DNA from: GWE2-42-39 sp963668595
GTDB lineage: Bacteria > Bacteroidota > Bacteroidia > Bacteroidales > Prolixibacteraceae
Direction of reading: 5' to 3'
Length of the DNA: 64,000 nucleotides
NCBI GenBank assembly: GCA_963668595.1
Contig: OY764876.1
Location: forward strand, 310,001-374,000
In this document: positions 24,726 through 34,633 of the stretch, piece by piece
How positions within the stretch are numbered: position 1 is the first letter of the stretch
Layout of the letters: each line of letters starts with the position of its first letter
The notes under the pieces: generated by a model
Told to the model about the DNA's origin: nothing
Databases searched by the model: none
Seen by the model: the letters and a program-made list of their open reading frames with translations, nothing else
Translations under genes and position numbers: made by a program

Positions 24726-27434
24726 TTACGCTTTTTTGATGTTTGCCTGAGCGGCAGCTACCCGTGCAATCGGCACGCGGAATGGAGAACAGCTAACATA
24801 GTCCATGCCTACTTTATCGCAGAACATTACAGAGCTAGGTTCACCTCCGTGTTCACCACAAATACCTACTTTCAATTTCGGTTTTGCTGAACGACCTTTT
24901 GCAACACCCATTTCAACTAACAAACCAACACCGTTCTGATCCAATACCTGGAATGGGTCTTGTTTCAGGATTCCATTGTCGAGATATACTGGCAGGAATT
25001 TACCAGCATCGTCGCGAGAATAACCAAGAGTCATCTGGGTTAAGTCGTTTGTTCCGAATGAGAAGAAATCAGCTTCTGCGGCAATATGGTCGGCAGTCAG
25101 TGCAGCACGAGGAATCTCGATCATTGTACCAACCAGGTAATCGATAGTCATACCTTTTTCTTCGAACACTTTTTTCGCAGTGGCGTGTATAATATCAGTC
25201 TGGTTTTTCAACTCAGCAACTGTACCTACCAGTGGAACCATGATTTCCGGGCGGGCATCAACTCCTTTTTGTTTCAGGTTGATGGCAGCTTCGATGATTG
25301 CACGTGCCTGCATGGCTGTAATTTCAGGATAAGTAATTCCTAAACGACAACCGCGGTGTCCAAGCATTGGGTTGAATTCTTCCAGTTCTGAAATTTTCAT
25401 TTTCACTGCTTCCAGCGAAATTCCCATTTCTTTGGCCAAATCAACCTGTGTGGCTTGTTGGTGAGGAACAAATTCGTGCAATGGTGGGTCGAGCAGACGA
25501 ACTGTTACGCCGAAACCTTCCATTGCTTCGAAGATGCCTTCAAAGTCAGCACGCTGATAGGGTAACAATTTAGCAAGAGCTTTTTCGCGTCCTGCAGTTG
25601 TCGATGCCAAAATCATTTCGCGCATTGCTTTGATGCGTTCACCTTCGAAAAACATGTGTTCGGTGCGGCACAAGCCAATTCCCTGAGCTCCGAATTCGCG
25701 TGCTACGCGAGCATCGTGAGGCGTATCAGCATTGGTGCGCACGGTCATGCGGGTATATTTGTTGGCCAGTTCCATAATTTTTCCAAAGTTTCCGCTGATT
25801 TCCGGATCCATGGTTGGAACTTTTCCTTCATAAACTTCTCCGGTTGAACCATTCAGTGAAATCCAGTCTCCTTCGTTGAATTTCTTGCCATCAATGGTCA
25901 TTACGCGGGTTTTGTAATCTACTTTTACCGAGCCGGCACCCGAAACACAGCATTTACCCATACCGCGGGCAACTACAGCTGCGTGTGAGGTCATACCGCC
26001 ACGGGCAGTAAGAATACCTTTTGCGATGTTCATACCTTCCAAATCTTCTGGTGAAGTTTCGATACGAACAAGGATTGAAGTTTTGTATTTGGCCGCTTCA
26101 TCAGCAAAGAAAACAACTTGTCCGGTAGCAGCTCCTGGCGAAGCAGGCAGACCTTTTGCCAAAACAGTTGCTTTTTTCATTGCTTCGGTATCAAATACCG
26201 GGTGAAGTAATTCGTCCAGTTTGTTCGGGTCAATACGCATCAGCGCAGCTTTTTCATCAATCATGCCTTCGTTCATCATGTCGATGGCAATGTTTACCAT
26301 TGCTTCGCCGGTACGTTTTCCGTTACGTGTTTGCAGCAACCACAGTTTACCTTCCTGAATGGTAAATTCAAGGTCCTGCATATCTTTGAAATAGTCTTCC
26401 AGTTTTTGCTGAGTAGCGTCAAGCTGTTGATAAAGATCAGGCATTGCTTCTTCCAGTGATGGGAAGTTTGCAGCACGTTCTGCTTCGCTTACACCAGCCA
26501 GTTCAGCCCAGCGGCGGCTACCTTCGAGGGTAATTTGTTGTGGCGTACGAATACCAGCCACCACGTCTTCACCCTGAGCATTGATCAGGTATTCACCGTT
26601 GAAAAGGTTTTCGCCGGTAGCAGCATCACGGGTAAATGCAACCCCTGTAGCTGAAGATTGTCCCATGTTACCGAATACCATTGCCTGCACGTTAACGGCA
26701 GTACCCCATTCGGCCGGGATGTTGTTCATTTTGCGGTAGTAAATTGCGCGGTGGTTCATCCAGCTGTCGAACACTGCACAAACGGCACCCCAAAGTTGTT
26801 CCCATGGATCATCGGGGAAAGTATTTCCTGTACTTTTCAGTACGGCTTCTTTGAAACGAATAACCAACAGTTTTAAATCTTCTGTTGAGAAATCAGTGTC
26901 CAAGTCAATTCCTTTCTCTTCTTTCAGTTTTTCGATGATTTCTTCGAACGGATCAATATCTTCTTTGTTTTCGGGTTTCATTCCTAAAACCACGTCGCCA
27001 TACATTTGAACAAAACGGCGGTATGAGTCCCAAGCAAAGCGTGGGTTGCCCGATTTTTTTGCGATACCTTGAACAGCCAGGTCATTCAACCCCAGGTTGA
27101 GTACGGTATCCATCATTCCCGGCATCGAAACTCTTGCTCCTGAACGAACAGAAACAAGACAAGGGTTGTCTTTATCCCCAAATTTAGTGTCGGTTAATGT
27201 TTCAATTTTAGCAACAGCAGCTTCAACTTCTTTTTTAATTAAAGCAACTGCGGCATCTTTTCCTTTTTCATTGTAAATGGTACAAACTTCAGTGGTGATG
27301 GTGAATCCCGGAGGAACAGGAACCCCGATCAGGTTCATTTCACAAAGGTTAGCACCTTTGCCTCCAAGCAGGTTCTTCATATCAGCCTTTCCTTCAGCTG
27401 CGCCATTTCCAAAAGAATAAACATATTTAGCCAT
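24726..27434 (-). CDS. ppdK: Pyruvate, phosphate dikinase
   Basis: A 902-residue cytosolic enzyme that interconverts pyruvate + ATP + Pi with PEP + AMP + PPi. N-terminal ATP-grasp domain (GGKGANLCEMN near residue 25; VSVRSGA), central swivelling phosphohistidine domain (GGMTSHAAVVARGMGK, His near 455), and C-terminal PEP/pyruvate TIM barrel (LCRTEHMFF, GTNDLTQMTLG, GICGEHGGEP). Length is normal for the family. Likely serves glycolysis or gluconeogenesis in an anaerobe or facultative anaerobe. Confidence 0.95.
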   Translation of the reverse strand: MAKYVYSFGNGAAEGKADMKNLLGGKGANLCEMNLIGVPVPPGFTITTEVCTIYNEKGKDAAVALIKKEVEAAVAKIETLTDTKFGDKDNPCLVSVRSGARVSMPGMMDTVLNLGLNDLAVQGIAKKSGNPRFAWDSYRRFVQMYGDVVLGMKPENKEDIDPFEEIIEKLKEEKGIDLDTDFSTEDLKLLVIRFKEAVLKSTGNTFPDDPWEQLWGAVCAVFDSWMNHRAIYYRKMNNIPAEWGTAVNVQAMVFGNMGQSSATGVAFTRDAATGENLFNGEYLINAQGEDVVAGIRTPQQITLEGSRRWAELAGVSEAERAANFPSLEEAMPDLYQQLDATQQKLEDYFKDMQDLEFTIQEGKLWLLQTRNGKRTGEAMVNIAIDMMNEGMIDEKAALMRIDPNKLDELLHPVFDTEAMKKATVLAKGLPASPGAATGQVVFFADEAAKYKTSILVRIETSPEDLEGMNIAKGILTARGGMTSHAAVVARGMGKCCVSGAGSVKVDYKTRVMTIDGKKFNEGDWISLNGSTGEVYEGKVPTMDPEISGNFGKIMELANKYTRMTVRTNADTPHDARVAREFGAQGIGLCRTEHMFFEGERIKAMREMILASTTAGREKALAKLLPYQRADFEGIFEAMEGFGVTVRLLDPPLHEFVPHQQATQVDLAKEMGISLEAVKMKISELEEFNPMLGHRGCRLGITYPEITAMQARAIIEAAINLKQKGVDARPEIMVPLVGTVAELKNQTDIIHATAKKVFEEKGMTIDYLVGTMIEIPRAALTADHIAAEADFFSFGTNDLTQMTLGYSRDDAGKFLPVYLDNGILKQDPFQVLDQNGVGLLVEMGVAKGRSAKPKLKVGICGEHGGEPSSVMFCDKVGMDYVSCSPFRVPIARVAAAQANIKKA

Positions 27435-28012
27435 AAGTAAGCGTAATTATAATGGTTAGTTACTATGAATCTGATATTTGTAATGCGTTGCGAAAGTAAT
27501 TGTTATTTTTTAATAATTAAAACACCGATCTGAATTTAACGGTGTCGTAAAGCATGAATAGAAACATTTTTTTCTTATAAATGTTTAGCAGACGGTGCAT
27601 GATGGTGATAATCTGTAATATTTTATTTTGAAAAACGAGGTGAATTAAAAATGGAAATGGCAGAATTGTTAAAATATTAACATTCTTTAACTTTGCTTCA
27701 TACGTCTTAACTAATTCCCGGCGTACTTTTGTATCGTAACAAGTAAGAAGTACAAGTAAAATTTTTTCATAGAAAAATAGGTTTGGTTAGGAAAACAAGG
27801 GCGACAGGTGTTGTCCTTGTTTTCTTTTATACGCCTGTCAATATTTCCTCTGAACGTTTAGTCATCCCGAAAAAATTTCCGGTTTATTTTTCAAAATTGG
27901 TCAATCTGTCACAGCTGTTGCTACTGGCAAAAGAGTTGTAATGTGGTTGATGTTCTGGTTTGATAACCAGATTTTTAATTAAAATCCAGAAGAAAACAAA
28001 AAACAGATAGAT
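27435..28012. other. 578-bp intergenic region between divergent ppdK and clpB
   Basis: AT-rich. The ppdK side has a near-consensus box TACTTTCG on the minus strand around 27491-27498. The clpB side has the candidate short RNA described separately and then about 180 bp without other recognisable signal before the ATG. Confidence 0.4.
27724..27828 (+). ncRNA. Candidate short leader or sRNA upstream of clpB
   Basis: A TACTTTTG box (27724-27731) is followed by about 60 bp and then a terminator-like hairpin: GAAAACAAGG (27791-27800) pairs with CCTTGTTTTC (27815-27824), trailed by TTTT. That arrangement would make a transcript of roughly 90 nt ending well before clpB at 28013. The unusual TTTTTTCATAGAAAAATAGG lies in its middle. 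No known RNA family is assigned; it could also be an attenuator of clpB. Confidence 0.35.
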
Positions 28013-30601
28013 ATGAACTTAAACAATTTTACAATTAAATCGCAAGAAGCAGTTCAGCAAGCTTTTGTTATTGCCCAGGGATACAATCATCAGGCAATTG
28101 AAACAGGTCACCTTTTGAAAGGTCTGTTGCAATCGGCTGAAAACACGGTTGAATTCATTCTGAAAAAAGCTGGAGTAAACCTGCCTGCTTTGGAAAAAGC
28201 GTTGGATCGGATCGTTGAATCGTATCCGAAAGTAAGCGGAGGCGATCAGTATTTATCGGGCGAAGCCAACCGGAGTTTGCAAAAAGCAATTGCATTGGCG
28301 CAGAAAATGGGCGACCAGTTTGTATCGGTTGAGCATATTTTGCTTGGTTTGTTTGATGCCGGAGGAACGATCAGTTCGCTGTTGAAAGATGCCGGAGTGA
28401 GTGGAAAAGAATTGGAAGCTGCAATTAATGAATTGCGAAAAGGTGCCAAAGTGAATAGTCAGACTGCCGAGAATACATTCAATTCGCTGAGTCGTTTTGC
28501 TGTAAACCTGAACGAGCGGGCACGCGATGGAAAACTTGACCCGGTAATTGGGCGTGATGATGAGATTCGTCGTATATTACAAATACTTACGCGTCGAACA
28601 AAAAATAATCCGATCCTGATTGGTGAACCAGGGACAGGGAAAACGGCAATTGCCGAAGGTCTTGCTCACCGGATTGTGCGGGGCGATGTGCCTGAGAATT
28701 TGAAAACCAAACAGTTGTTCTCGCTGGATATGGGAGCTCTGATTGCCGGTGCAAAATACAAAGGAGAATTCGAAGAGCGATTGAAGGCGGTGGTGAATGA
28801 AGTAATTAAATCGGAGGGAGAGATCATTCTTTTTATTGACGAAATACACACGCTGGTAGGGGCCGGAAAAAGCGACGGAGCAATGGATGCAGCCAATATT
28901 CTGAAACCGGCACTGGCGCGGGGAGAATTGCGCGCAATTGGAGCGACTACGCTTAACGAGTATCAGAAATATTTTGAAAAAGACAAGGCACTGGAACGCC
29001 GTTTCCAGATTGTGATGGTGGACGAACCCGATACTATGAGTGCGATTTCTATTTTGCGCGGATTGAAGGAACGCTACGAAAATCATCATAAGGTGAGAAT
29101 AAAAGACGAGGCAATTATTGCGTCGGTGGAACTTTCGCAGCGATATATTTCTGATCGTTTTCTGCCTGATAAGGCGATTGACTTGATGGACGAGGCTGCG
29201 GCCAAATTACGCATGGAAATGGATTCGCTGCCGGAAGAGTTGGATGAAATTGAACGCCGGATTAAGCAGTTGGAGATTGAACGCGAGGCGATTAAACGTG
29301 AACGCGATGAGCTGAAGTTGTCGAAGCTGAACGAAGAAATAGCTAATCTGAAAGAAGAGCAATCGAAATACCGGGCACAGTGGCAAACTGAAAAAACGCT
29401 GATTGACGGCATTCAGAAGCAAAAAACAGATATTGAAAGTTTGAAATTTGAAGCAGAACAGGCAGAACGTTCCGGCGATTTCGGGCGTGTGGCCGAAATT
29501 CGGTATGGAAAAATAAAAGAAGCTGAAAATGAGATTGAGCGACTAAAAAAAGAACTTTCGGAAATGAAATCGGAGGCAATGATCAAAGAAGAGGTCGATG
29601 CGGAAGATATTTCGGAAGTGGTTTCGCGCTGGACCGGAATTCCCGTCGCACGCATGTTGCAAAGCGAACGCGAGAAATTGCTGCATTTGGAAGATGAATT
29701 GCACCAGCGGGTAGTCGGGCAGGACGAAGCAATTCGGGCAGTGGCTGACGCAGTAAGGCGCAGCCGGGCTGGTTTGCAGGATGAAAAACGACCGATTGGC
29801 TCGTTTATTTTCCTCGGAACAACCGGCGTTGGAAAAACGGAATTGGCCAAAGCTTTGGCTGAGTTTCTGTTCGACGACGAGAATATGATGACGCGTATTG
29901 ATATGTCGGAGTACCAGGAGAAATTTTCGGTGACCCGGCTGATTGGTTCGCCTCCCGGATATGTAGGCTACGACGAAGGTGGGCAACTTACTGAAGCCGT
30001 GCGTCGCAAACCGTATTCGGTGGTGTTGTTTGATGAAATTGAGAAGGCTCATCCTGAAGTATTCAATGTTTTGCTTCAGGTTTTGGACGATGGGCGTTTG
30101 ACCGATAACAAGGGGAGGGTTGTGAATTTTAAGAACACCATTATTATAATGACCTCCAATTTGGGGTCTCATCTGATTCAGGAACGAATGGAGCGCATGA
30201 ATCAAACCGATGCGGGCGAAATTTACGAACAAACGCGTGCCGATGTGTTCGAATTACTGAAACGAACAATTCGTCCTGAGTTTTTGAACCGGATTGATGA
30301 AGTAATCATGTTTACACCACTCAGCCGGAGCGATATTCAGCATATTGTTGCATTGCAATTTGCGCTCATTGCCGAACGTTTGGCAAAGAGTGATATTGAA
30401 ATTGAAATCAGCCCCGAAGCAATAAAATGGCTGGCTGATGCGGGTTACGATCCGCAAAATGGCGCGCGCCCGATTAAGCGTTTATTGCAACGCAATGTGC
30501 TGAATGAATTGTCGAAGGCAATTTTGTCGGGAGATGTTTCAGCACAGTCGCGAATTCTGGTCGATGTAGCGGATGAACAATTAATGTTTAAAACGATATA
30601 A
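28013..30601 (+). CDS. clpB: ATP-dependent disaggregase ClpB (Hsp100)
   Basis: An 862-residue chaperone that extracts proteins from aggregates with DnaK. N-domain (1-145), NBD1 with GEPGTGKT (about 207-214) and LFIDEIHT, the middle coiled coil (about 405-525, EIERRIKQLEIEREAIKRER), and NBD2 with GTTGVGKT (about 603-610), DMSEYQEKFSV and a C-terminal hexamerisation domain. The coiled-coil M-domain distinguishes it from ClpC/ClpA. Full-length and expected to be heat-inducible. Confidence 0.96.
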   Translation: MNLNNFTIKSQEAVQQAFVIAQGYNHQAIETGHLLKGLLQSAENTVEFILKKAGVNLPALEKALDRIVESYPKVSGGDQYLSGEANRSLQKAIALAQKMGDQFVSVEHILLGLFDAGGTISSLLKDAGVSGKELEAAINELRKGAKVNSQTAENTFNSLSRFAVNLNERARDGKLDPVIGRDDEIRRILQILTRRTKNNPILIGEPGTGKTAIAEGLAHRIVRGDVPENLKTKQLFSLDMGALIAGAKYKGEFEERLKAVVNEVIKSEGEIILFIDEIHTLVGAGKSDGAMDAANILKPALARGELRAIGATTLNEYQKYFEKDKALERRFQIVMVDEPDTMSAISILRGLKERYENHHKVRIKDEAIIASVELSQRYISDRFLPDKAIDLMDEAAAKLRMEMDSLPEELDEIERRIKQLEIEREAIKRERDELKLSKLNEEIANLKEEQSKYRAQWQTEKTLIDGIQKQKTDIESLKFEAEQAERSGDFGRVAEIRYGKIKEAENEIERLKKELSEMKSEAMIKEEVDAEDISEVVSRWTGIPVARMLQSEREKLLHLEDELHQRVVGQDEAIRAVADAVRRSRAGLQDEKRPIGSFIFLGTTGVGKTELAKALAEFLFDDENMMTRIDMSEYQEKFSVTRLIGSPPGYVGYDEGGQLTEAVRRKPYSVVLFDEIEKAHPEVFNVLLQVLDDGRLTDNKGRVVNFKNTIIIMTSNLGSHLIQERMERMNQTDAGEIYEQTRADVFELLKRTIRPEFLNRIDEVIMFTPLSRSDIQHIVALQFALIAERLAKSDIEIEISPEAIKWLADAGYDPQNGARPIKRLLQRNVLNELSKAILSGDVSAQSRILVDVADEQLMFKTI

Positions 30602-30609
30602 AAAGAAAG

Positions 30610-30636
30610 GAGCCGATTCAAGTCGGCTCTTTTTTC
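30610..30636. terminator. Intrinsic terminator between clpB and the Hpt gene
   Basis: GAGCCGA pairs with TCGGCTC around a 6-nt loop, followed by seven T residues; it serves clpB and partly overlaps the end of the convergent Hpt gene. Confidence 0.75.
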
Positions 30637-30982
30637 AATATTTGGTCAGTTCTTCATGCAAATCTTTTTCTGCCTGAGTGATAATTTCAATAAAATGCAT
30701 TACGTCATCGTTATATGAATCAATGGCCTCCAATTTTTGTGTTTTAAGCTGAAGTTGTTTGAGCTGCATTCCTAAATCGTTCATGCCGAAGGTCATCACC
30801 GAAGCTTTGGCTTTGTGGGCTAGTTCGCCGAGTTCTTTGTATTTCTTCTGATTCAGTAATTCGGGAAGCCCGTTTTTGAATTCCGGAATCTGATCGAGAA
30901 ACAGAAGAATGAATTCGCGCATCACTTCTGCTTCTCCTCCCGTTACTTCTTTCAGATAGTCCAGATTAATAACTTGTTGCAT
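30635..30982 (-). CDS. Hpt (histidine phosphotransfer) domain protein
   Basis: A 115-residue four-helix protein. The motif ELAHKAKASVMTFGMNDLG carries the phospho-acceptor histidine (His56), followed by the usual Lys and small residues. Stand-alone Hpt proteins pass phosphate between response regulators and hybrid histidine kinases in phosphorelays. No kinase or regulator gene lies nearby, so it is an orphan Hpt whose partners are elsewhere. Confidence 0.82.
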   Translation of the reverse strand: MQQVINLDYLKEVTGGEAEVMREFILLFLDQIPEFKNGLPELLNQKKYKELGELAHKAKASVMTFGMNDLGMQLKQLQLKTQKLEAIDSYNDDVMHFIEIITQAEKDLHEELTKY

Positions 30983-31189
30983 GACAGCATATTTTATAGT
31001 TTCAACAATGATAGCAAAAATAACGAATATATCCTGTTTGCTTTATTTAGTTATTGTATTTTTGGCGGCAGAATTTGAACTGATTTTATTCATGATTTTA
31101 CGTTTTGGGAAGATTTATTTTTGAAGCGTAAATTGCAGATCATGTTTGCAGTAAAACGAAAAGCTCAGTAGAAATACAAATACAAGGAA

Positions 31190-32284
31190 ATGACAAAAAA
31201 AACAGCATTTAACGAGTTGCATAAATTAGCTGGTGGCAAAATGGTTGAGTTTGCCGGCTACGAAATGCCGATTGAATATTCGGGAATAAAAGACGAACAC
31301 ATGACTGTTCGCGAAAAAGTAGGTGTTTTCGATGTGTCGCACATGGGCGAGTTCTGGGTAAAAGGCCCCAATGCGTTTGCTTTGGTGCAGAAAATTACAA
31401 CGAACGATGTGAGCAAACTTAGCATCGGACAAGCACAATACTCTTGTTTCCCGAATGGAAAAGGCGGTATTGTTGACGACTTACTGGTTTACTATTACGG
31501 ACCTGAAAAATATATGCTGGTGGTCAATGCAGCCAATATTGATAAAGATTGGAATTGGGTTGTTTCGCAGAACGATGTGAATGCCGAGCTCGAAAATGCT
31601 TCGGATGCAATCAGTCAGTTGGCTGTGCAAGGTCCGTTGGCAACAAAAGTTTTGCAGGGACTTACCGAAGTTGATTTATCTTCAATTAAATACTATACGT
31701 TTGTTACAGCTCCGTTTGCTGGCGTTGATCAGGTGATTATTTCGGCAACCGGCTATACTGGTTCGGGCGGTTTCGAATTGTATTTTGCCAACGAACATGC
31801 CGAAAAAATCTGGAATGCTGTGTTCGAGGTAGGTAAAGAGGTTGGTATTAAGCCGATTGGCCTGGGTGCCCGCGATACATTGCGCTTGGAAATGGGATTT
31901 TGCCTGTACGGAAACGACATCGACGATACTACTTCGCCGATTGAAGCCGGGCTGGGCTGGATCACTAAATTCAACAGCGACGATTTCATTGATAAAGGAT
32001 TGCTGATGATGCAAAAACAAGAAGGGGTGAGCCGACTGTTGCGCGGTTTCGAGATGATTGATCGTGGTATTCCGCGTCACGGCTACGAACTGACTGACGA
32101 AAATGGCAACCTGATTGGTGAAGTTACTTCGGGAACCATGTCGCCTGTGCTGAATAAAGGAATTGGAATGGGATACATTTCGAAAGAATATTCGGCTGTG
32201 GGAACCGATGTTTATGTGAAAATACGCGAGAAATTACTGAAAGCAAAAGTGGTAAAATTGCCATTTATTAATCCGGCTCAGTAA
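31190..32284 (+). CDS. gcvT: Glycine cleavage system T protein (aminomethyltransferase)
   Basis: A 364-residue cytosolic enzyme that transfers the methylene group from lipoyl-bound aminomethyl (H protein) to tetrahydrofolate, releasing ammonia. N-terminal folate-binding domain (AGYEMPIEYSGIKDEH, VSHMGEFWVKGP), ATGYTGSGGFELYF, and C-terminal GCV_T barrel (GTMSPVLNKGIGMGYI). Full length. TATTTTTG at 31116-31123 could be the promoter -7 box. Other gcv genes are not in the window. Confidence 0.94.
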   Translation: MTKKTAFNELHKLAGGKMVEFAGYEMPIEYSGIKDEHMTVREKVGVFDVSHMGEFWVKGPNAFALVQKITTNDVSKLSIGQAQYSCFPNGKGGIVDDLLVYYYGPEKYMLVVNAANIDKDWNWVVSQNDVNAELENASDAISQLAVQGPLATKVLQGLTEVDLSSIKYYTFVTAPFAGVDQVIISATGYTGSGGFELYFANEHAEKIWNAVFEVGKEVGIKPIGLGARDTLRLEMGFCLYGNDIDDTTSPIEAGLGWITKFNSDDFIDKGLLMMQKQEGVSRLLRGFEMIDRGIPRHGYELTDENGNLIGEVTSGTMSPVLNKGIGMGYISKEYSAVGTDVYVKIREKLLKAKVVKLPFINPAQ

Positions 32285-32300
32285 TCCAATTCTATAATAT

Positions 32301-32344
32301 AAAAAGAACCCGGAATCGTTTAATAATGATTACGGGTTCTTTTT
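32301..32344 (+). terminator. Intrinsic terminator of gcvT
   Basis: AAAAAGAACCCG pairs with CGGGTTCTTTTT around a 20-nt loop. Confidence 0.75.
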
Positions 32345-32403
32345 ATATTAAGAGAATGCTTTAGAATTGAACATGCGGATTGGAGGTGAATAACTAAAAT
32401 CTG

Positions 32404-32964
32404 TTATAATGAGGTTTGATTTGTTTTTCTTTCGGTAATTACTTTTTTTGCTGCATTTATAAACTCAGCTTGATAGTCTTTCTTATTTTCGATAATTTTA
32501 AGCAGATCGCTATCTGGCTTCTCTTTTATTTTTTGATAGAATTCGTTTTCGATATTTTGTTCTTTTTGTTTTTTATTTGGGACAGAAAGGATTATCTTTT
32601 TTAGTGTACTAGTCACTTCTGAACGATTTATTAATACGAAAAAGAATAGTAATGTAAGACACACTGGTTGAAGTCCAATCGAAGAATAAGCTTTCCCGAA
32701 AATGGAAAGTGAAAAGAATAGTGTTGTTGTCGAATAGGTAAATTGGAAAAGGTTAAATGAGCCTATTAGTAGGAATATTGCTATCACTGTTCTTCTATTA
32801 CGAAATTTTATGATTGTTAGAATTGTAATTGCAACAAGTAAAATATACCCAATGTAATTTGAAATTCCAATTTCATAATTTTTGACAATCGTAATTGTTA
32901 AGGAATAAATTGAAATAAGCCAGATAATTGTAAGAATTATTGATTCGCTGTGCTTTCTTATCAT
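32404..32964 (-). CDS. Hypothetical membrane protein
   Basis: A 186-residue protein with about four TM helices in the first 115 residues (ILTIIWLISIYSLTITIV; YIGYILLVAITILTII; VIAIFLLIGSFNLFQF; LTLLFFFVLI) and a charged cytoplasmic tail (KQKEQNIENEFYQKIKE). No known family. Low GC compared with gcvT; it lies at the edge of the accessory region. I looked for cassette-type inverted ends and did not find a convincing pair. Confidence 0.6.
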   Translation of the reverse strand: MIRKHSESIILTIIWLISIYSLTITIVKNYEIGISNYIGYILLVAITILTIIKFRNRRTVIAIFLLIGSFNLFQFTYSTTTLFFSLSIFGKAYSSIGLQPVCLTLLFFFVLINRSEVTSTLKKIILSVPNKKQKEQNIENEFYQKIKEKPDSDLLKIIENKKDYQAEFINAAKKVITERKTNQTSL

Positions 32965-33109
32965 TGATGCTTTTCTTCTATGTTTATTGTTGTTAGTTGG
33001 ACTTTACTAACTTGAATATTTTATTCGGCTTTATTCTCTACTTTTTATACAGACGTGATGGTTTGTAAAATGCTCCATGTAACAAATTTTGCTGTATCAA
33101 GGCCGTTTT

Positions 33110-33568
33110 TTATATTTTCCATTTTGCCGTGGCAGCAACTCTTTTTCCATCTTCGGAGGAATGTTCTTCCAACGAGTTTTCTTTGGCTTGAATACAAACG
33201 TACACCATTTCTTCCTCGGAAGTATTGCATAAACTTCTCACACCTTCGGGGGCAACTCGTATGATACTTCCTTCCTGAATCGGAAAACAATCATCATCCA
33301 CCTGATAAAAACCACTGCCTTTGAGGATAATGTAAGTTTCTTCGTCTTTATTGTGTGTGTGGAAATAACTCAATTCCGATTTGGGTGCTATCGATGTAAA
33401 CGATATTTCTGTACCCGTTGCCTTGGTCGGATTTTTCAAAAAGAGTTTTCCTTTAATTTCAGTTCCCAATTTTGGGTGAATCAGAGCATAGTGCTTTATA
33501 TCACTCAGATTACCAACGTTTATTGCTGTGTAATTCTTGTTTTCTGAAATTTTTTCTACCTCTTTCAT
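33110..33568 (-). CDS. Cupin domain protein
   Basis: A 152-residue single-domain cupin. Motif 1 SYFHTHNKDEETYIILKGSG has the HxH...E metal ligands; motif 2 IQEGSIIRVAPEG follows, though its usual third histidine is not obvious (a valine-rich VAPEGVRSL occupies the place). Cupins are small metal-dependent barrels with many roles (isomerase, dioxygenase, sugar binding). It is on the same strand as the array genes but no boundary repeats were found around it. Confidence 0.75.
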   Translation of the reverse strand: MKEVEKISENKNYTAINVGNLSDIKHYALIHPKLGTEIKGKLFLKNPTKATGTEISFTSIAPKSELSYFHTHNKDEETYIILKGSGFYQVDDDCFPIQEGSIIRVAPEGVRSLCNTSEEEMVYVCIQAKENSLEEHSSEDGKRVAATAKWKI

Positions 33569-33870
33569 TCGTATATAATTTGTTTTTATTTTTTTGTTTC
33601 AATTCAATATCGCAAGATCAAATTTAATAATCCTTTATTTAATCTGTGACACTAATTTTAAATTCTTTGGAATTGGGAAATTATTGTCACCTTAGAACGT
33701 TTGCACAAGAGAGGCTATGAATCCTCACTGTCGTACTGCCTGTGCTGGTACGGATTTGCCGCACTAAAATTATCACTTCCGATTCGTCTCAAATTTGGCT
33801 GATTCTTCAATCTCGAATACCATATTTTACAGACATCTGCTTTACCGGATTAAAAATCCGGTGTTAAAAA
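33569..33870. other. Intergenic stretch left of the cassette array
   Basis: No gene visible. Contains AT-rich sequence next to the cupin gene, then more GC-rich sequence, and ends with the palindrome ACCGGATT-AAA-AATCCGGT at 33844-33862, a hairpin type common in Bacteroidota intergenic DNA. Confidence 0.4.
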
Positions 33871-33993
33871 AGTGCTAATTGCAAATCAGCACTAGCGCGG
33901 TTATGAAGAGCGTCAGTGTCCGGTAGGACATGACGGTCAAGAAAGGAGCAGAGACAACGCACACCCCTGAACCCGCAATGCAATTTGCAATTT
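33871..33993. repeat. att-like spacer E1 (family A)
   Basis: The last 91 bp (33905-33995) match 40439-40529 with two differences. Inside is a strong hairpin GTCAGTGTCC-GGTA-GGACATGAC. The outer arms also pair: AATTGCAAAT...GCGCGG on the left against CCGCAATGCAATTTGC on the right. The left arm itself is a small palindrome, AGTGCTAATTGCAAATCAGCACT split around GCA at 33871-33893. It follows the 3' side of the TPR cassette, where an integron attC would lie. Confidence 0.6.
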
Positions 33994-34009
33994 GTTGTAG
34001 GGCGTTTTT

Positions 34010-34633
34010 TTATTCTTTATCAATCAGTCGTTTAATGTAGTCCTGCTTGTTCATTTTTAAAAACTCATCAATCATTAAGTCATTAGGATTTTCAGCTTTC
34101 AATTTTCGCAATTCGTCCTTTCCTTCACTTTCTTGTCCTAAAAGAATCAATGAAACGGCGCGATTAAGTCTATTTGCAGTCAAATCCTTTTTCTTTTCTG
34201 GGTTTTTTATTCTTTCATCATATATCTCGATACTTTTCTTATAATATTTATTTGCTGTTACAGAGTCTCCTTGTCTATCGAAAAGCATACCTGCAAATGT
34301 CCATCCTTCTGCAAGGTCTGGCTTTATATCAACAACCTTATCACTTACTTGCAATGCCTTATCAAACTGTTTTCTTCGTAAATAAATCCCTGTCATATTT
34401 GAATATGGCAAATAGTAGTTTTTATCAATCTCAATGGCTTTGTTAAAAAAAATCAAAGCGCTATCATACTCCATTTGTTGCATTAATTGAACAGCTTTGT
34501 TATTAAACTCAATTGCCTTCGGGTTATAGTTCGGTTTCTTATCCTGTCCATTGCAAGATTGTAAAATCGTCGTGAAAATCAATAAAGAGATAATCAGATT
34601 TATCCCTTTAATTATCTTTAAATTAGCTATCAT
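34010..34633 (-). CDS. TPR-repeat lipoprotein
   Basis: A 207-residue lipoprotein (lipobox around TTILQSCNG) with about three to four TPR units: AIEFNNKAVQLMQQMEYDSALIFF, AIEIDKNYYLPYSN, FDKALQVSDKVVDIKPD, SVTANKYYKKSIEIYDE. TPRs are protein-binding helical hairpins. It begins only 7 bp from one cassette boundary repeat, so the gene fills its unit almost exactly. Specific role unknown; its promoter side was separated from the rest of the unit by an IS3 insertion about 50 bp upstream. Confidence 0.78.
   Translation of the reverse strand: MIANLKIIKGINLIISLLIFTTILQSCNGQDKKPNYNPKAIEFNNKAVQLMQQMEYDSALIFFNKAIEIDKNYYLPYSNMTGIYLRRKQFDKALQVSDKVVDIKPDLAEGWTFAGMLFDRQGDSVTANKYYKKSIEIYDERIKNPEKKKDLTANRLNRAVSLILLGQESEGKDELRKLKAENPNDLMIDEFLKMNKQDYIKRLIDKE

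Noticed and set aside
29543..30232. 229-codon open frame antisense to clpB
   Set aside because: Shadow of a strongly conserved gene; no ribosome site or family.
32404..33568. Membrane protein and cupin genes as further cassettes
   Set aside because: They lie on the same strand next to the array, but I found no complementary GTT...AAC pair around either.
33700..34009. Reading the 91-bp repeat as a tRNA-like or tmRNA remnant because of its hairpins
   Set aside because: No T-loop or CCA-type features; its twin at 40439 is at an equivalent cassette junction, which explains it better.
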